Source: Nevskia sp. (GTDB taxonomy: Bacteria > Pseudomonadota > Gammaproteobacteria > Nevskiales > Nevskiaceae). From it: a stretch of 64,000 bases of DNA. The position numbers and the translations under genes are program-made. The notes below the pieces were generated by a model, which was given only the letters and a program-made list of their open reading frames with translations, did no database searches and had not been told where the DNA came from. Positions within the stretch are counted from its first letter, which is position 1. Each line of letters opens with the position of its first letter. The stretch spans positions 1-64,000 of the forward strand of contig JADGHB010000003.1 in NCBI GenBank assembly GCA_019689635.1. The letters run 5' to 3'. Positions 43,601 to 51,749 of the stretch are shown here, in pieces.

Positions 43601-43995
43601 CGGAGCGGCTGCGCCCGGGCGTGGAAACGCGGCTCGCGACGCGGCTGCAAGACGCGGAGTGGGAACGGGCGCTGGCGGCGGCGCGGCGCGTCCTGGGCGC
43701 GCCGGAGCTGGCGCGGTTCTTCGACCCCGCGCGCTACGTGCGCGCCTGGAACGAAATCCCATACGCCGACGGCGAGGCGACCGGCATCATCGACCGGCTG
43801 GTGGACGACGGGCAGCGTCTGTGGATCCTCGACTACAAGACCGCGCGGGGCGCGCCGGAGGCGCTGGCGCGGCGCTACCGGCCCCAGCTTCTCGCCTACG
43901 CGGCCGCGGTCGGAAAGATCTGGCCCGGCCGGCCGCTCGCGGCGGGGCTGGTGCTGACCGACGACGCGAGCTTCGTCGAAATCCTGCGCGCCTGA
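40648..43995 (+). CDS. addA: AddA-type UvrD helicase-nuclease
   Basis: An 1115-residue superfamily 1A helicase with a C-terminal nuclease. Walker A is SASAGSGKTWLL near 16-27, Walker B LVDEFQDTNPTQW near 390, then GDAKQSIYGFRRA, LDASHRS, VLTIHAAKGLE and LLYVAVTRAR. The PD-(D/E)XK nuclease ends the protein (GIIDRLVDDG, LDYKTARG). With addB it forms an AddAB enzyme that replaces RecBCD. GTG 40648 overlaps the addB stop; the frame happens to remain open far upstream across addB, which is a GC-driven coincidence. Confidence 0.93.
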   Translation: MSAGISSALDPGRNAAVSASAGSGKTWLLVSRVLRLLLAGAAPGGILALTFTRKAAAEMREQIYRRAQALARAEDAALDAELRKLALEPDAAGRRRARALYRALLFEPYPPRAMTIHSFCQDLLSRFALEAGVPPGFEVIEDESAWLGRAYRRLLARLQREPQTPAAQALSALIEEGLNERALEQLIYGFLERRADWWAYTEGQAAPLEWALSNLRALLAVPAQPQAEPLDSDAFGAHLKILLRWLQQVGGVGSIKPDKLEPALDARGPARLDALREALYTKDGAPYAFKLGAGKRARLSEEEARHFERTHAEVIAAVEHASRQRAAQRSLDHNRAALTLGCAALEALQDELARARALTFADLEWRACQLLTAAGGAEWVRYKLDQRIDHLLVDEFQDTNPTQWRLLLPLLEEMAAGEGARPRSAFIVGDAKQSIYGFRRANPELLSVASDWLAARLSAERLPLDASHRSAPAIIDFVNALFAEPERACAIGFAAHTTHRVRDWGRVEIAPLIEAQRADTPAATGLRDPLATPLETEDVGRALREGRQVAARIRALVEAGIALGDSQGERVLGYGDVLVLARKRTHLPALEQALTEARIPFVGSSRGTLLETAEARDLVALLRFLDAPHRDLELAQVLRSPLFSASDADLVALATSAREHGGWYAALARVANERPALARAARLLGEWLPLAARLPAHDLLDRILCEADAAARYEAALPAAAAARVRSNLGALLQLALEADHGRYPSLARFLEWLEQARGADGAPDEAPPQAAAQQVRVLTIHAAKGLEAPAVFLVNAASVEPRRTPPWVVDWPAEAPRPARLLAPGPEDARDDLSQELLARDARREERESLNLLYVAVTRARQFLHVSGFAALNQGQRVSWYDLALRALERLAPASAPALPGASAGTLHYGSGEVRLGLARAAPAPAAPEDPRLRAPVLHGPPESAAAPSALVDEPAVTDENALRHGRAVHRLLQALGAAPDTDAERLRPGVETRLATRLQDAEWERALAAARRVLGAPELARFFDPARYVRAWNEIPYADGEATGIIDRLVDDGQRLWILDYKTARGAPEALARRYRPQLLAYAAAVGKIWPGRPLAAGLVLTDDASFVEILRA

Positions 43996-44020
43996 AAAGC
44001 GGCGCGTCGAGTTTTTGATT

Positions 44021-44923
44021 TCAGAATTTGCGCGCCGCGACGTGATCGGCCAGCCAGCGCAAGGGCGCTGCGCGCGCGCCCAGCGGTTGCAGCGCGGCGC
44101 GCGCGCGCGCGAACAGCGCCTGGGCGTACTCGCGCGCGCCGTCCACGCCCAGCAGCGCGGGATAGGTGCTCTTCTCCTGCGCCAGGTCCTTGCCGGCGGT
44201 CTTGCCGAGCGCGGTGCTGTCCGCCGTCAGGTCGAGCACGTCGTCTTGCACCTGGAAAGCAAGCCCCAGGCAGCGGCCGTATTCGCAGAGCGCGGCTTCG
44301 GTGTCCGCATCGGCGGCTGCCGCGGCGGCGGCGAGCCGGCAGCAGGCGAGCAACAGCGCGCCGGTCTTGCGTGCGTGCAGCGACTCCAGCCGTTCGAGCG
44401 CGATGCGCCGGCCTTCGGATTCGAGGTCCACCGCCTGGCCGCCGACCATGCCCAGCGAACCCGCGGCTTGCGCCAGGATCGCCAGCATGCGCACGCGGCG
44501 CTCGGCGGAAAGGCCAGCGGCGTCCTCGGCGAGCACGCCGAACGCCAGCGCCTGCAAGGCATCGCCGACCAGGATGGCGGTGGCCTCGTCGAAGGCCACG
44601 TGCACCGTGGGCCGGCCGCGGCGCAGGGCGTCGTCGTCCATCGCCGGCAGATCGTCGTGCACCAGCGAATAGGCGTGGATCAGCTCCACCGCACAGGCCG
44701 CGGAGTCCAGCGCGTCCGGCGCCAGGCCCAGCGTTTCGCCCGTGGCATAGACCAGCAGCGCGCGCACGCGCTTGCCACCTTCGCAGGCGTAACGCATGGC
44801 GCGGTGCAGACGCGCCGGATCGGTGCGCTGCGCCGGCAGGCACCGGTCCAGCGCCCGCTCTAGGCGTTGGACATAAGCGGCGGCGCGCGCGCCGAAGTCG
44901 GCGGGATCGGATGGCGAGTTCAC
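44021..44923 (-). CDS. ispA: Farnesyl diphosphate synthase
   Basis: Builds C15 farnesyl diphosphate from IPP and DMAPP, feeding quinone, undecaprenyl and, here, squalene/hopanoid synthesis. 300 residues from GTG 44923, the normal size. First aspartate-rich motif DDLPAMDDD, second DDVLD, plus EGGKRVRALLVY near the N-terminus. Convergent with addA and divergent from apt. The squalene synthase that would use its product is about 1.2 kb away. Confidence 0.94.
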   Translation of the reverse strand: MNSPSDPADFGARAAAYVQRLERALDRCLPAQRTDPARLHRAMRYACEGGKRVRALLVYATGETLGLAPDALDSAACAVELIHAYSLVHDDLPAMDDDALRRGRPTVHVAFDEATAILVGDALQALAFGVLAEDAAGLSAERRVRMLAILAQAAGSLGMVGGQAVDLESEGRRIALERLESLHARKTGALLLACCRLAAAAAAADADTEAALCEYGRCLGLAFQVQDDVLDLTADSTALGKTAGKDLAQEKSTYPALLGVDGAREYAQALFARARAALQPLGARAAPLRWLADHVAARKF

Positions 44924-45023
44924 GAACGGGCTCTCGGGGAAAAGCGGCCGGCTTTGGTGCACAATCCACGGCCGTCGCGACAAGCATAGCGGGCCGCGCC
45001 GACGCCGGCCAGCGAAGGAATCC

Positions 45024-45571
<548 letters not shown>

Positions 45572-45572
<1 letters not shown>

Positions 45573-46033
45573 TGGCGGATCGCCCGCCGGGTCAAAATCA
45601 GCCCATGGATTTCGCGGCCGGACTGCCCATCCTCGTCGCCTCGCTGGTGGCGGTGCTGCTGTTCACCTGGCTGCAGCTTGAGCGCCGCGCGATCACCTAC
45701 AACCTCATCGCCTACGGCCTGCTGTTCGGCGACGGCGCGGAATTCGCCGCGCTCACCGAGCGGCTGGAGCGCGTTTACGCGCGCACGCGGCGGGTGGTGT
45801 TCGGCTCGGCCGTCGCCGCGCCCACGGTGATGTTCTTCTCTGGCCAGCTCGACGCGCACGGCATCGCGCACGTGTTCGACGACGCGCTGCAGATCATCGC
45901 GCCGTTCACCTCGGCGTGCTTTTCCGCGGCGGTGGCCTGGCTGCTGGTGTTGACGCCGATGGTGGTCCACGGCACCCACTGCCGGCTGCTGGACCGCTTC
46001 CGCTGTCCGCGCGAACGCAAGGAGCTGTGGTGA
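45572..46033 (+). CDS. Hypothetical membrane protein
   Basis: A protein of 153 residues that I do not recognize. Hydrophobic segments lie near residues 18-36 and at about 112-135, with a helical, Arg-rich region between. ATG 45572 overlaps the apt stop, suggesting translational coupling; ATG 45605 is an alternative that starts just before the first membrane segment. It lies between apt and the squalene synthase gene with no clear link to either. Confidence 0.6.
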
Positions 46034-46053
46034 AGCCTGCGCCTGGCATGTCC

Positions 46054-46059
46054 TATAAT
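46054..46059 (+). promoter_or_regulatory. -10 element upstream of the squalene synthase gene
   Basis: A perfect TATAAT about 65 bases before the ATG at 46125. The -35 at the right distance (TGAAGC) is weak. It is the best promoter candidate for the hopanoid gene run 46125-50978. Confidence 0.45.
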
Positions 46060-46124
46060 GACCCGGCCCGTTCCCGCGGCCGTTCCGGCTTTCGCGCCGC
46101 TCCTCCCCCGATTGCGAGTTGCCC

Positions 46125-47231
46125 ATGAACGACGACCCTGCCACCGCCGCCTGGAGCGATACCGCGCTGGCCTTCCAGAACCACATCCTGCCGCAGGTCT
46201 CGCGCACCTTCGCGCTGACCATTCCGCAGTTGCCCACCGGCCTGCGCGAGGCGGTGGCCAACGCCTACCTGCTGTGCCGCGCCGCCGATACCGTCGAAGA
46301 CGAACCGCACCTGAGCGCCGCCGACAAGCGCCGTTACGAGGAAGCGCTGATCGACGTGGTCACCGGCCGCGCCGACGCGGCCGCGTTCGCCGCCGAGCTG
46401 GCGCCGCGTCTTTCGGCGCAAACCCTGCCCGCCGAGCGTGAGCTGATCGCGCGCCTGGGGCTGGTCATCGAAGTCACGCGTTCCCTGAACGGCGCGCAGC
46501 GCGCGGCCATCGAGCGCTGCCTCGCCGTGATGGGCCGCGGCATGCATCGCTTCCAGCAGAACGCCGGCCTGCAGGGGCTGCCCGATCAGCGCGCGCTGGA
46601 CCGCTACTGCTATTACGTCGCCGGCGTGGTCGGCGAAATGCTCACCGAGCTGTTCTGCGATCACCTACCCGCGCTCGCCGCGCGCCGCAAGGCGCTGCTG
46701 CGCCTGGCCGTGTCTTTCGGCCAGGGCCTGCAGATGACCAACATCCTCAAGGACCAGTGGGAGGACCGCGCGCGCGGCGCCTGCTGGCTGCCGCGCGAGG
46801 TGTTCGCCCGCCACGGCCTGGAGCTCGGCGCGCTGCAACCGGGCCAGCACTCGCCGGCCTACCGCGCGGCGCTGGACGAGCTGATCGGCGTGGCCCACGC
46901 CCATCTGCGCCGGGCCCTGGAATACACCTTGATGATTCCGCCCCGGCAGGCCGGCATCCGGCGTTTCTGCCTGTGGGCGATCGGGCTGGCGGTGCTCACG
47001 CTGCGCAACCTGCACCGGCGCCCGCAGTTCGCCTCGGGCGCGGAGGTCAAGGTTTCGCGCGCCGCCGTGGCCCGCACCATCATGGTCACCAACGTCGCGG
47101 TCGCCCGCGACACGCTGTTGCGCCGGCTGTTCGCGCTGGCCTGGCGCGACCTGCCGCTGGCCGAGCTGCCGCCGAGCTGGGGCGACGAGGCGCTTCCCGC
47201 GACGTCCGCCGAGCCGCTGCATCCCGTCTGA
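46125..47231 (+). CDS. Squalene synthase (farnesyl-diphosphate farnesyltransferase)
   Basis: Head-to-head condensation of two farnesyl diphosphates. The 368 residues have SRTFALTIPQLP near the N-terminus, the first Asp-rich motif DTVEDE, YCYYVAGVVGEMLTELF, and the second motif QMTNILKDQWEDRARGACWLP. The pattern fits one-enzyme squalene synthases as in methanotrophs better than the HpnC/HpnD/HpnE three-enzyme route; no HpnD or HpnE genes are nearby. NADPH use is implied, not seen. ATG 46125. First gene of the run ending in hpnA. Confidence 0.82.
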   Translation: MNDDPATAAWSDTALAFQNHILPQVSRTFALTIPQLPTGLREAVANAYLLCRAADTVEDEPHLSAADKRRYEEALIDVVTGRADAAAFAAELAPRLSAQTLPAERELIARLGLVIEVTRSLNGAQRAAIERCLAVMGRGMHRFQQNAGLQGLPDQRALDRYCYYVAGVVGEMLTELFCDHLPALAARRKALLRLAVSFGQGLQMTNILKDQWEDRARGACWLPREVFARHGLELGALQPGQHSPAYRAALDELIGVAHAHLRRALEYTLMIPPRQAGIRRFCLWAIGLAVLTLRNLHRRPQFASGAEVKVSRAAVARTIMVTNVAVARDTLLRRLFALAWRDLPLAELPPSWGDEALPATSAEPLHPV

Positions 47232-47280
47232 TCCCGACCGCGACCGCCGCGCGGTCGCCGAACCCGAGAAAGCCAGACCC

Positions 47281-49218
47281 ATGAGCGTCGTTTCGATCCT
47301 GCGCGCCCCGGCGCGCACCGCCAGCGAACCGTTGGACCGCGCCATCGCCGCCGCGCGCGAAGCGCTGCTGAATCTGCAACAGCCGGACGGCCACTGGTGT
47401 TTCGAGTTCGAAACCGATTGCACCATCTCGTCGGAATACATCCTGATGATGCATTTCCTCGACGAGATCGACGAAGCCTTGCAGGAAAAGCTCGCGCGCT
47501 ACATTCGCGCCCAGCAAGTGCTGGACGGCCACGGCGGCTGGCCGCTGTATCACGGCGGCGCGCTGGATCTGTCGTGCACGGTCAAGGCCTACTTCGCGCT
47601 CAAAGCCGCCGGCGACGACCCCGAGGCACCGCACCTGCGGCGCGCGCGCGAGGCGATCCTCGCCGCCGGCGGCGCGGCCAAAAGCAACGTGTTCACGCGC
47701 ATCCTGCTGGCGACCTTCGGCCAGGTACCGTGGCGCGCGGTGCCCTACGTGCCGGTGGAAATCATGCTGTTTCCGAAGTGGGCACCGTTCCATCTCGACA
47801 AGATCTCCTACTGGGCGCGCACGACGATGGTGCCGCTGTTCATCCTGATCGCGCTCAAAGCGCAGGCCAAGAACCCGCGCGGCGTGCAGGTGCGCGAACT
47901 GTTCGTCACGCCCCCCGAAAAAGAGCGCCACTACTTCACGGCCCGGAGCGCGGCGGACCGGTTCTTCCTGGTGCTGGACCAGCTCGGCCGCCTGTGCGAT
48001 CCGCTGATCCCGAAATCCCTGCGCGCGCGCGCGATCAAGCGCGCCGAGGAATGGTTCCTGCCGCGGCTCAATGGCGAGGACGGACTGGGGGCGATCTTCC
48101 CGCCGATGGTCAACGCCCTGGAGGCGATGACCCTGCTCGGCTATCCCAAGGACCATCCCGCGCGCACGACCTGCCTCAAGGCCCTGCAGAAACTGATCGT
48201 GCATCGCGCAGACGGCAGCGCTTACTGCCAGCCCTGCGTGTCGCCGGTGTGGGACACGGCCTGGAGCGCGATGGCCCTGCTGCGCGCCGGCGAGGACCCG
48301 CGCACCCAGTCCGCCGTGCGCCGCGCCTTGGAGTGGCTGGCGCCCTTGCAGGTCACCGAACTCGCCGGCGACTGGGCGGTGCAAGCGCCGGAGCTGCCGC
48401 CGGGTGGCTGGGCCTTCCAGTACGCCAACGCCTATTACCCCGATCTGGACGATACCGCGCTGGTCGCCGGCCTCATGCACGTCGCCGACCGGCAGACTCC
48501 CTATCGCCGGCGCATCGAACGCGCCGCGGACTGGCTGGTGGGCATGCAATCCGACAATGGCGGCTTCGCCGCCTTCGATCGCAACAACACCCACACCTGG
48601 ATCAACCACATTCCCTTCGCCGATCACGGCGCCATGCTCGACCCGCCGACCGAAGACGTCACCGGCCGCGTGCTCGCCTGCCTGGGCGTACTCAGGCGCG
48701 AGCAAGACCGGCCGGTCATCCGGCGAGCGGTGGACTATCTGAAAAAGTGCCAACGGCCGGACGGTTCGTTCTGGGGTCGCTGGGGCACCAATTACATTTA
48801 CGGCACCTGGAGCGTGCTGGCCGGGCTGGCGCTCGCCGGCGAGGACTTGCAGCAGCCCTGGATCCAGAAGGCGATCGCCTGGCTCAAGTCCAAGCAACAT
48901 GCCGATGGCGGCTGGGGCGAGACCAACGACAGCTATCTCGATCCCCAACTCGCCGGCACCAATGGCGGAGTCAGCACTCCGCAGTCCACCGCCTGGGCGC
49001 TGCTCGGCTTGTTCGCAGCCGGACAGGCGCATTCCGAGGCTGCGCGCCGTGGCGTGGCCTGGCTGCTGGAACATCAGGGCGACGACGGACTGTGGCACGA
49101 CCCGAGCTTCAACGCGCCCGGTTTCCCGCGCGTGTTTTATCTCAAGTACCACGGCTACACCGCCTACTTCCCGCTGTGGGCGCTGACGCGCTACCGTCAA
49201 CTGACCGCCCCGCGCTGA
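47281..49218 (+). CDS. shc: Squalene-hopene cyclase
   Basis: Cyclizes squalene to hopene/diplopterol at the membrane. 645 residues, standard length. The catalytic DXDD is DLDDTA (388-393), with multiple QW repeats including QQPDGHWCFEFE, QKCQRPDGSFWGRWG and KQHADGGWGETNDSYLD. Starts 49 bases after the squalene synthase gene and is followed by hpnG after 14 bases, an operon. Confidence 0.96.
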   Translation: MSVVSILRAPARTASEPLDRAIAAAREALLNLQQPDGHWCFEFETDCTISSEYILMMHFLDEIDEALQEKLARYIRAQQVLDGHGGWPLYHGGALDLSCTVKAYFALKAAGDDPEAPHLRRAREAILAAGGAAKSNVFTRILLATFGQVPWRAVPYVPVEIMLFPKWAPFHLDKISYWARTTMVPLFILIALKAQAKNPRGVQVRELFVTPPEKERHYFTARSAADRFFLVLDQLGRLCDPLIPKSLRARAIKRAEEWFLPRLNGEDGLGAIFPPMVNALEAMTLLGYPKDHPARTTCLKALQKLIVHRADGSAYCQPCVSPVWDTAWSAMALLRAGEDPRTQSAVRRALEWLAPLQVTELAGDWAVQAPELPPGGWAFQYANAYYPDLDDTALVAGLMHVADRQTPYRRRIERAADWLVGMQSDNGGFAAFDRNNTHTWINHIPFADHGAMLDPPTEDVTGRVLACLGVLRREQDRPVIRRAVDYLKKCQRPDGSFWGRWGTNYIYGTWSVLAGLALAGEDLQQPWIQKAIAWLKSKQHADGGWGETNDSYLDPQLAGTNGGVSTPQSTAWALLGLFAAGQAHSEAARRGVAWLLEHQGDDGLWHDPSFNAPGFPRVFYLKYHGYTAYFPLWALTRYRQLTAPR

Positions 49219-49232
49219 ACCGCGGCCCGGCC

Positions 49233-49970
49233 GTGGTCGGCATCGTGGTCGCCCTGGCCGGCGAGGCGCGTGTCCTGGCCCCCGGCATAGGCCCCGAGCG
49301 CATTCATCCGCTCGCGGAAAACGTACGCGCGATCGTTTGCGGTGCAGGGCCGCAGCGCGCGCGCGACGCGGCGCGGCGACTGGCGGCCTCCGGCGTCCAC
49401 GCGCTGGCGAGCTTCGGCACCGCCGGCGCCTTGGCGTCCGAGCTGGGCAGCGGCGCCTGGCTGCTGCCGCAGCGCATCCTCACCGAGGACGGCCGGTTCT
49501 TTTCCGCCGCTCACGATTGGCGCGCGCGGCTCATGCAGCTGCTGCGCCGCGCCGCCGATCCGCGGCCGCTGCTTTCGGTGTCCGCGCCCCTGTTCACGCG
49601 CGAGGCGAAAGCCGAAGCCGCGCGCCGCACCGGCGCCTGCGCGGTGGACATGGAGAGCGCGGCCATTGCGGCCGTCGCCGCCGAATGCGGACTGCCTTTC
49701 CTGTGTCTGCGTGCCGTGGTGGACCGCGCCGACCAGACCCTGCCGCGCGCGGCGATCGAAGGCGTGGATATGTACGGTCGCGCGCGTTGCCTCGCGCTCG
49801 CCGCCGCCTTGCTGAGCCGGCCCGGCGAACTGCCGGCGCTCTGGCGGCTGGGTCGCGGTTTTGCACGCGCGCGACGCGCGCTGGCGCTGGCGCTCGAGCG
49901 CGTGGGCCGCGACCTGGCTTTTCCGGCGCCGGGGGAACCCGCCGCCGCGCCGCGCGCCACAACGCCTTGA
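49233..49970 (+). CDS. hpnG: Hopanoid nucleosidase/phosphorylase HpnG
   Basis: A 245-residue member of the nucleoside phosphorylase/MTA-SAH nucleosidase fold. HpnG removes adenine from adenosylhopane to give ribosylhopane in bacteriohopanepolyol synthesis. Visible features are the N-terminal VVGIVVALAGEARVL, the CGAGPQRARDAARRL stretch, ASFGTAGAL, and ACAVDMESAAIAAVA with the conserved ME. Start GTG 49233. Lies between shc and hpnA. No HpnH gene, which makes adenosylhopane, is in the window. Confidence 0.88.
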   Translation: MVGIVVALAGEARVLAPGIGPERIHPLAENVRAIVCGAGPQRARDAARRLAASGVHALASFGTAGALASELGSGAWLLPQRILTEDGRFFSAAHDWRARLMQLLRRAADPRPLLSVSAPLFTREAKAEAARRTGACAVDMESAAIAAVAAECGLPFLCLRAVVDRADQTLPRAAIEGVDMYGRARCLALAAALLSRPGELPALWRLGRGFARARRALALALERVGRDLAFPAPGEPAAAPRATTP

Positions 49971-49982
49971 GGTTTTTTGAAG

Positions 49983-50978
49983 ATGTCCGTTCCCGAAAAA
50001 GCCCTGGTCACCGGCGCCACCGGCTTCGTCGGCTCCGCGGTGGCGCGGCGCCTGCTCGCGGCAGGCGTCGCGGTGCGTGCGCTCGCGCGTCCCCGTTCCG
50101 ACCGCCGCAATCTCGAAGGCTTGCCAGTGGAAATCGTCGAAGGCGATCTCCTCGATCCGCCCTCGCTGGCGCGCGCCTGCGCGGGCTGCGACGCGCTGTT
50201 CCACGTCGCCGCCGATTACCGCACCTGGGCGCCGCACCCCGAGGAACTCTATCGCGCCAACGTCGAAGGCACGCGCGCCATGCTCAGCGCCGCCCAAGCC
50301 GCGGGAGTGGCGCGCGTGGTCTATACCAGCAGCGTGGCCACGCTGGGCCTCCCCAAGGACGGAACGCCCGGCGACGAGGACAGTCCGGTCACGCTCGCCG
50401 ACATGGTCGGCCACTACAAGCGCTCCAAGTTCCAGGCCGAAGAAGTCGCGCGCGAATTCGCCGCCCACGGACTGGACGTGGTGATCGTCAACCCTTCGAC
50501 GCCCATCGGTCCGCGCGACGTCAAGCCCACCCCCACCGGGCGCATCGTGCGCGACGCCGCGCGCGGACGCATCCCCGCCTTCGTGGACACCGGCCTCAAC
50601 GTGGTGCACGTGGACGACGTGGCCGAAGGGCATTGGCTGGCTTATCTCAAGGGCGCGCGCGGACAGCGCTACGTGTTGGGCGGTCACGATATGAGTCTGC
50701 GCGAAATCCTTGCCGAAATCGCACATCTCGTCGGCCGCAAGCCGCCGCGAATTTCCCTCCCGCACGCGGCGGTCATGCCGGTGGCCTACGTCGCCGAAGC
50801 CTGGGCGCGACTCAGCGGCCGGCCGCCGCTCGCCACGCGCGAGGAAGTGCGCATGGCGAAAAAACACATGTATTTCTCGAGCGCCAAGGCCGAGCGCGAG
50901 CTCGGTTACCGCGCGCGCCCCGCACGCGCGGCGCTGGAAGACGCGCTGCGCTGGTTCCGCGACCACGGTTACCTCTGA
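49983..50978 (+). CDS. hpnA: Hopanoid-associated sugar epimerase HpnA
   Basis: A 331-residue NAD(P)-binding extended SDR protein, the family that accompanies hopanoid genes; the exact step is uncertain. Rossmann motif VTGATGFVGSAVARRLL at about 9-25, YTSSVATLG, and Y-X3-K in HYKRSKFQAEEV. VVIVNPSTPIGPRDVKPTPTG is characteristic. Last gene of the run, and tRNA-Met follows about 84 bases later. Confidence 0.9.
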   Translation: MSVPEKALVTGATGFVGSAVARRLLAAGVAVRALARPRSDRRNLEGLPVEIVEGDLLDPPSLARACAGCDALFHVAADYRTWAPHPEELYRANVEGTRAMLSAAQAAGVARVVYTSSVATLGLPKDGTPGDEDSPVTLADMVGHYKRSKFQAEEVAREFAAHGLDVVIVNPSTPIGPRDVKPTPTGRIVRDAARGRIPAFVDTGLNVVHVDDVAEGHWLAYLKGARGQRYVLGGHDMSLREILAEIAHLVGRKPPRISLPHAAVMPVAYVAEAWARLSGRPPLATREEVRMAKKHMYFSSAKAERELGYRARPARAALEDALRWFRDHGYL

Positions 50979-51061
50979 ACCCGCGCGCGAACGCGCTCGC
51001 GCCGCCGGCCGGTTTTCTTTAAACTTCACCGCCCGGCAAACTTCCCGATCTCCCGGACCAC

Positions 51062-51138
51062 GGCTAGGTAGCTCAGTCGGTCAGAGCGCGGCACTCATAA
51101 TGCTGAGGTCGGCGGTTCGATCCCGCCCCTAGCCACCA
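51062..51138 (+). tRNA. tRNA-Met (CAT)
   Basis: A full cloverleaf. Acceptor GGCTAGG pairs with CCTAGCC; D-arm in GCTCAGTCGGTCAGAGC; anticodon loop CTCATAA with CAT; T-arm GGCGG-TTCGATC-CCGCC. The CCA end is encoded at 51136-51138. The shape and acceptor are those of elongator tRNA-Met rather than the initiator, since position 1 pairs normally. Confidence 0.95.
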
Positions 51139-51273
51139 CCCCATCATCCGCGACGATCGGCGTGGTATTCCCCGCTCGCCACTCCGACGATGCCCCGAAC
51201 GGCCGATCACGCCAGTGCCGGGGCCAGCGCCGAGCATTTAGTTTTCCTAAACCTCAGACGCAGGAAATATCAA

Positions 51274-51302
51274 TTGTTGCAGCGCGGCAAAGGGCGTATA
51301 AA
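51274..51302 (+). promoter_or_regulatory. Promoter of the candidate small RNA
   Basis: TTGTTG (51274-51279), 17 bases, then TATAAA (51297-51302). It lies 136 bases after the tRNA and points at a short terminator-ended unit. Predicted start near 51309. Confidence 0.65.
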
Positions 51303-51308
51303 TTCGCC

Positions 51309-51418
51309 TCGCATCGTACCGTCGCTTCGCCCCTCCCCCGAGCAGCGGCGGTCTCAATGTCTCCTCCAGATCCCGCACGGGATCCTTCGGGCCGCGAACC
51401 CCTCGCGGCCCTTTTTTT
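51309..51418 (+). ncRNA. Candidate C-rich-loop small RNA
   Basis: A predicted transcript of about 110 nt between the promoter above and a strong terminator. Stem 1 (51318-51352) pairs ACCGTCGCT with AGCGGCGGT, closed further by TCG/CGA, leaving a loop CCCCTCCCC. A linker TCTCCTCCA (51360-51368) is complementary to Shine-Dalgarno sequences. Stem 2 is GATCCC-GCAC-GGGATC (51369-51384). Stem 3 is the terminator with loop ACCCC. No open frame follows on this strand. The design recalls C-rich-loop sRNAs such as Xanthomonas sX13; homology is not claimed. Confidence 0.55.
51389..51418 (+). terminator. Rho-independent terminator of the candidate sRNA
   Basis: GGGCCGCGA-ACCCC-TCGCGGCCC is a nine-base perfect stem followed by seven T. 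It is among the strongest terminators in the window. Confidence 0.92.
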
Positions 51419-51749
51419 GTGCCGGCGTTTCGCCAAGGATCGATCTTACAACGGCAATCCCAACCTCGCCCAGTTCTGCGCCGTGGGCATTGATTCGGTC
51501 CCGGTCGATCCCCCGGCCCTCCGCGTCGAGCGCAAGGGCGCGGTGGCCTGACGCGCGTGACGCGTGGAGTTCGCTGCAAAACCGGCGAGGCTTGCGTGCC
51601 GAACGCGTGGTTCACGCCGACGGAGGGTCTTTGGACGAGGGTGATTCGCGCGTGGATGCGCTAACCCCAAGCATGGATGCTGATGCGCGAAAAGTCATCC
51701 CCGGCGTTTCGGCCCAAGCGGGTGCGACCGAGAGCGCTTGGCGATCGCT
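51419..51749. other. Gene-free stretch after the sRNA
   Basis: About 330 bases between the terminator and the 3' end of the RND gene. Short frames exist, including one with a fragment RSYNGNPNLAQFCAVG, but none has a start with ribosome-binding site or a family I recognize. It could be gene debris. Confidence 0.4.

Noticed and set aside
40663-43650. A 995-codon open frame on the minus strand opposite addA
   Set aside because: Composition is Arg/Gln/Gly/Ala-rich without family motifs and it mirrors addA codon positions; a GC-driven shadow.
38566-43995. A single 1809-codon open frame ending with AddA
   Set aside because: The first 2 kb are antisense-like, Arg/Ala-rich sequence in the wrong frame of addB, with no domain. 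The true AddA start at 40648 overlaps the addB stop. High GC keeps stops rare.
51247-51615. Short frames across the sRNA region
   Set aside because: None has a plausible start signal or recognizable family, and they conflict with the promoter-hairpin-terminator structure.
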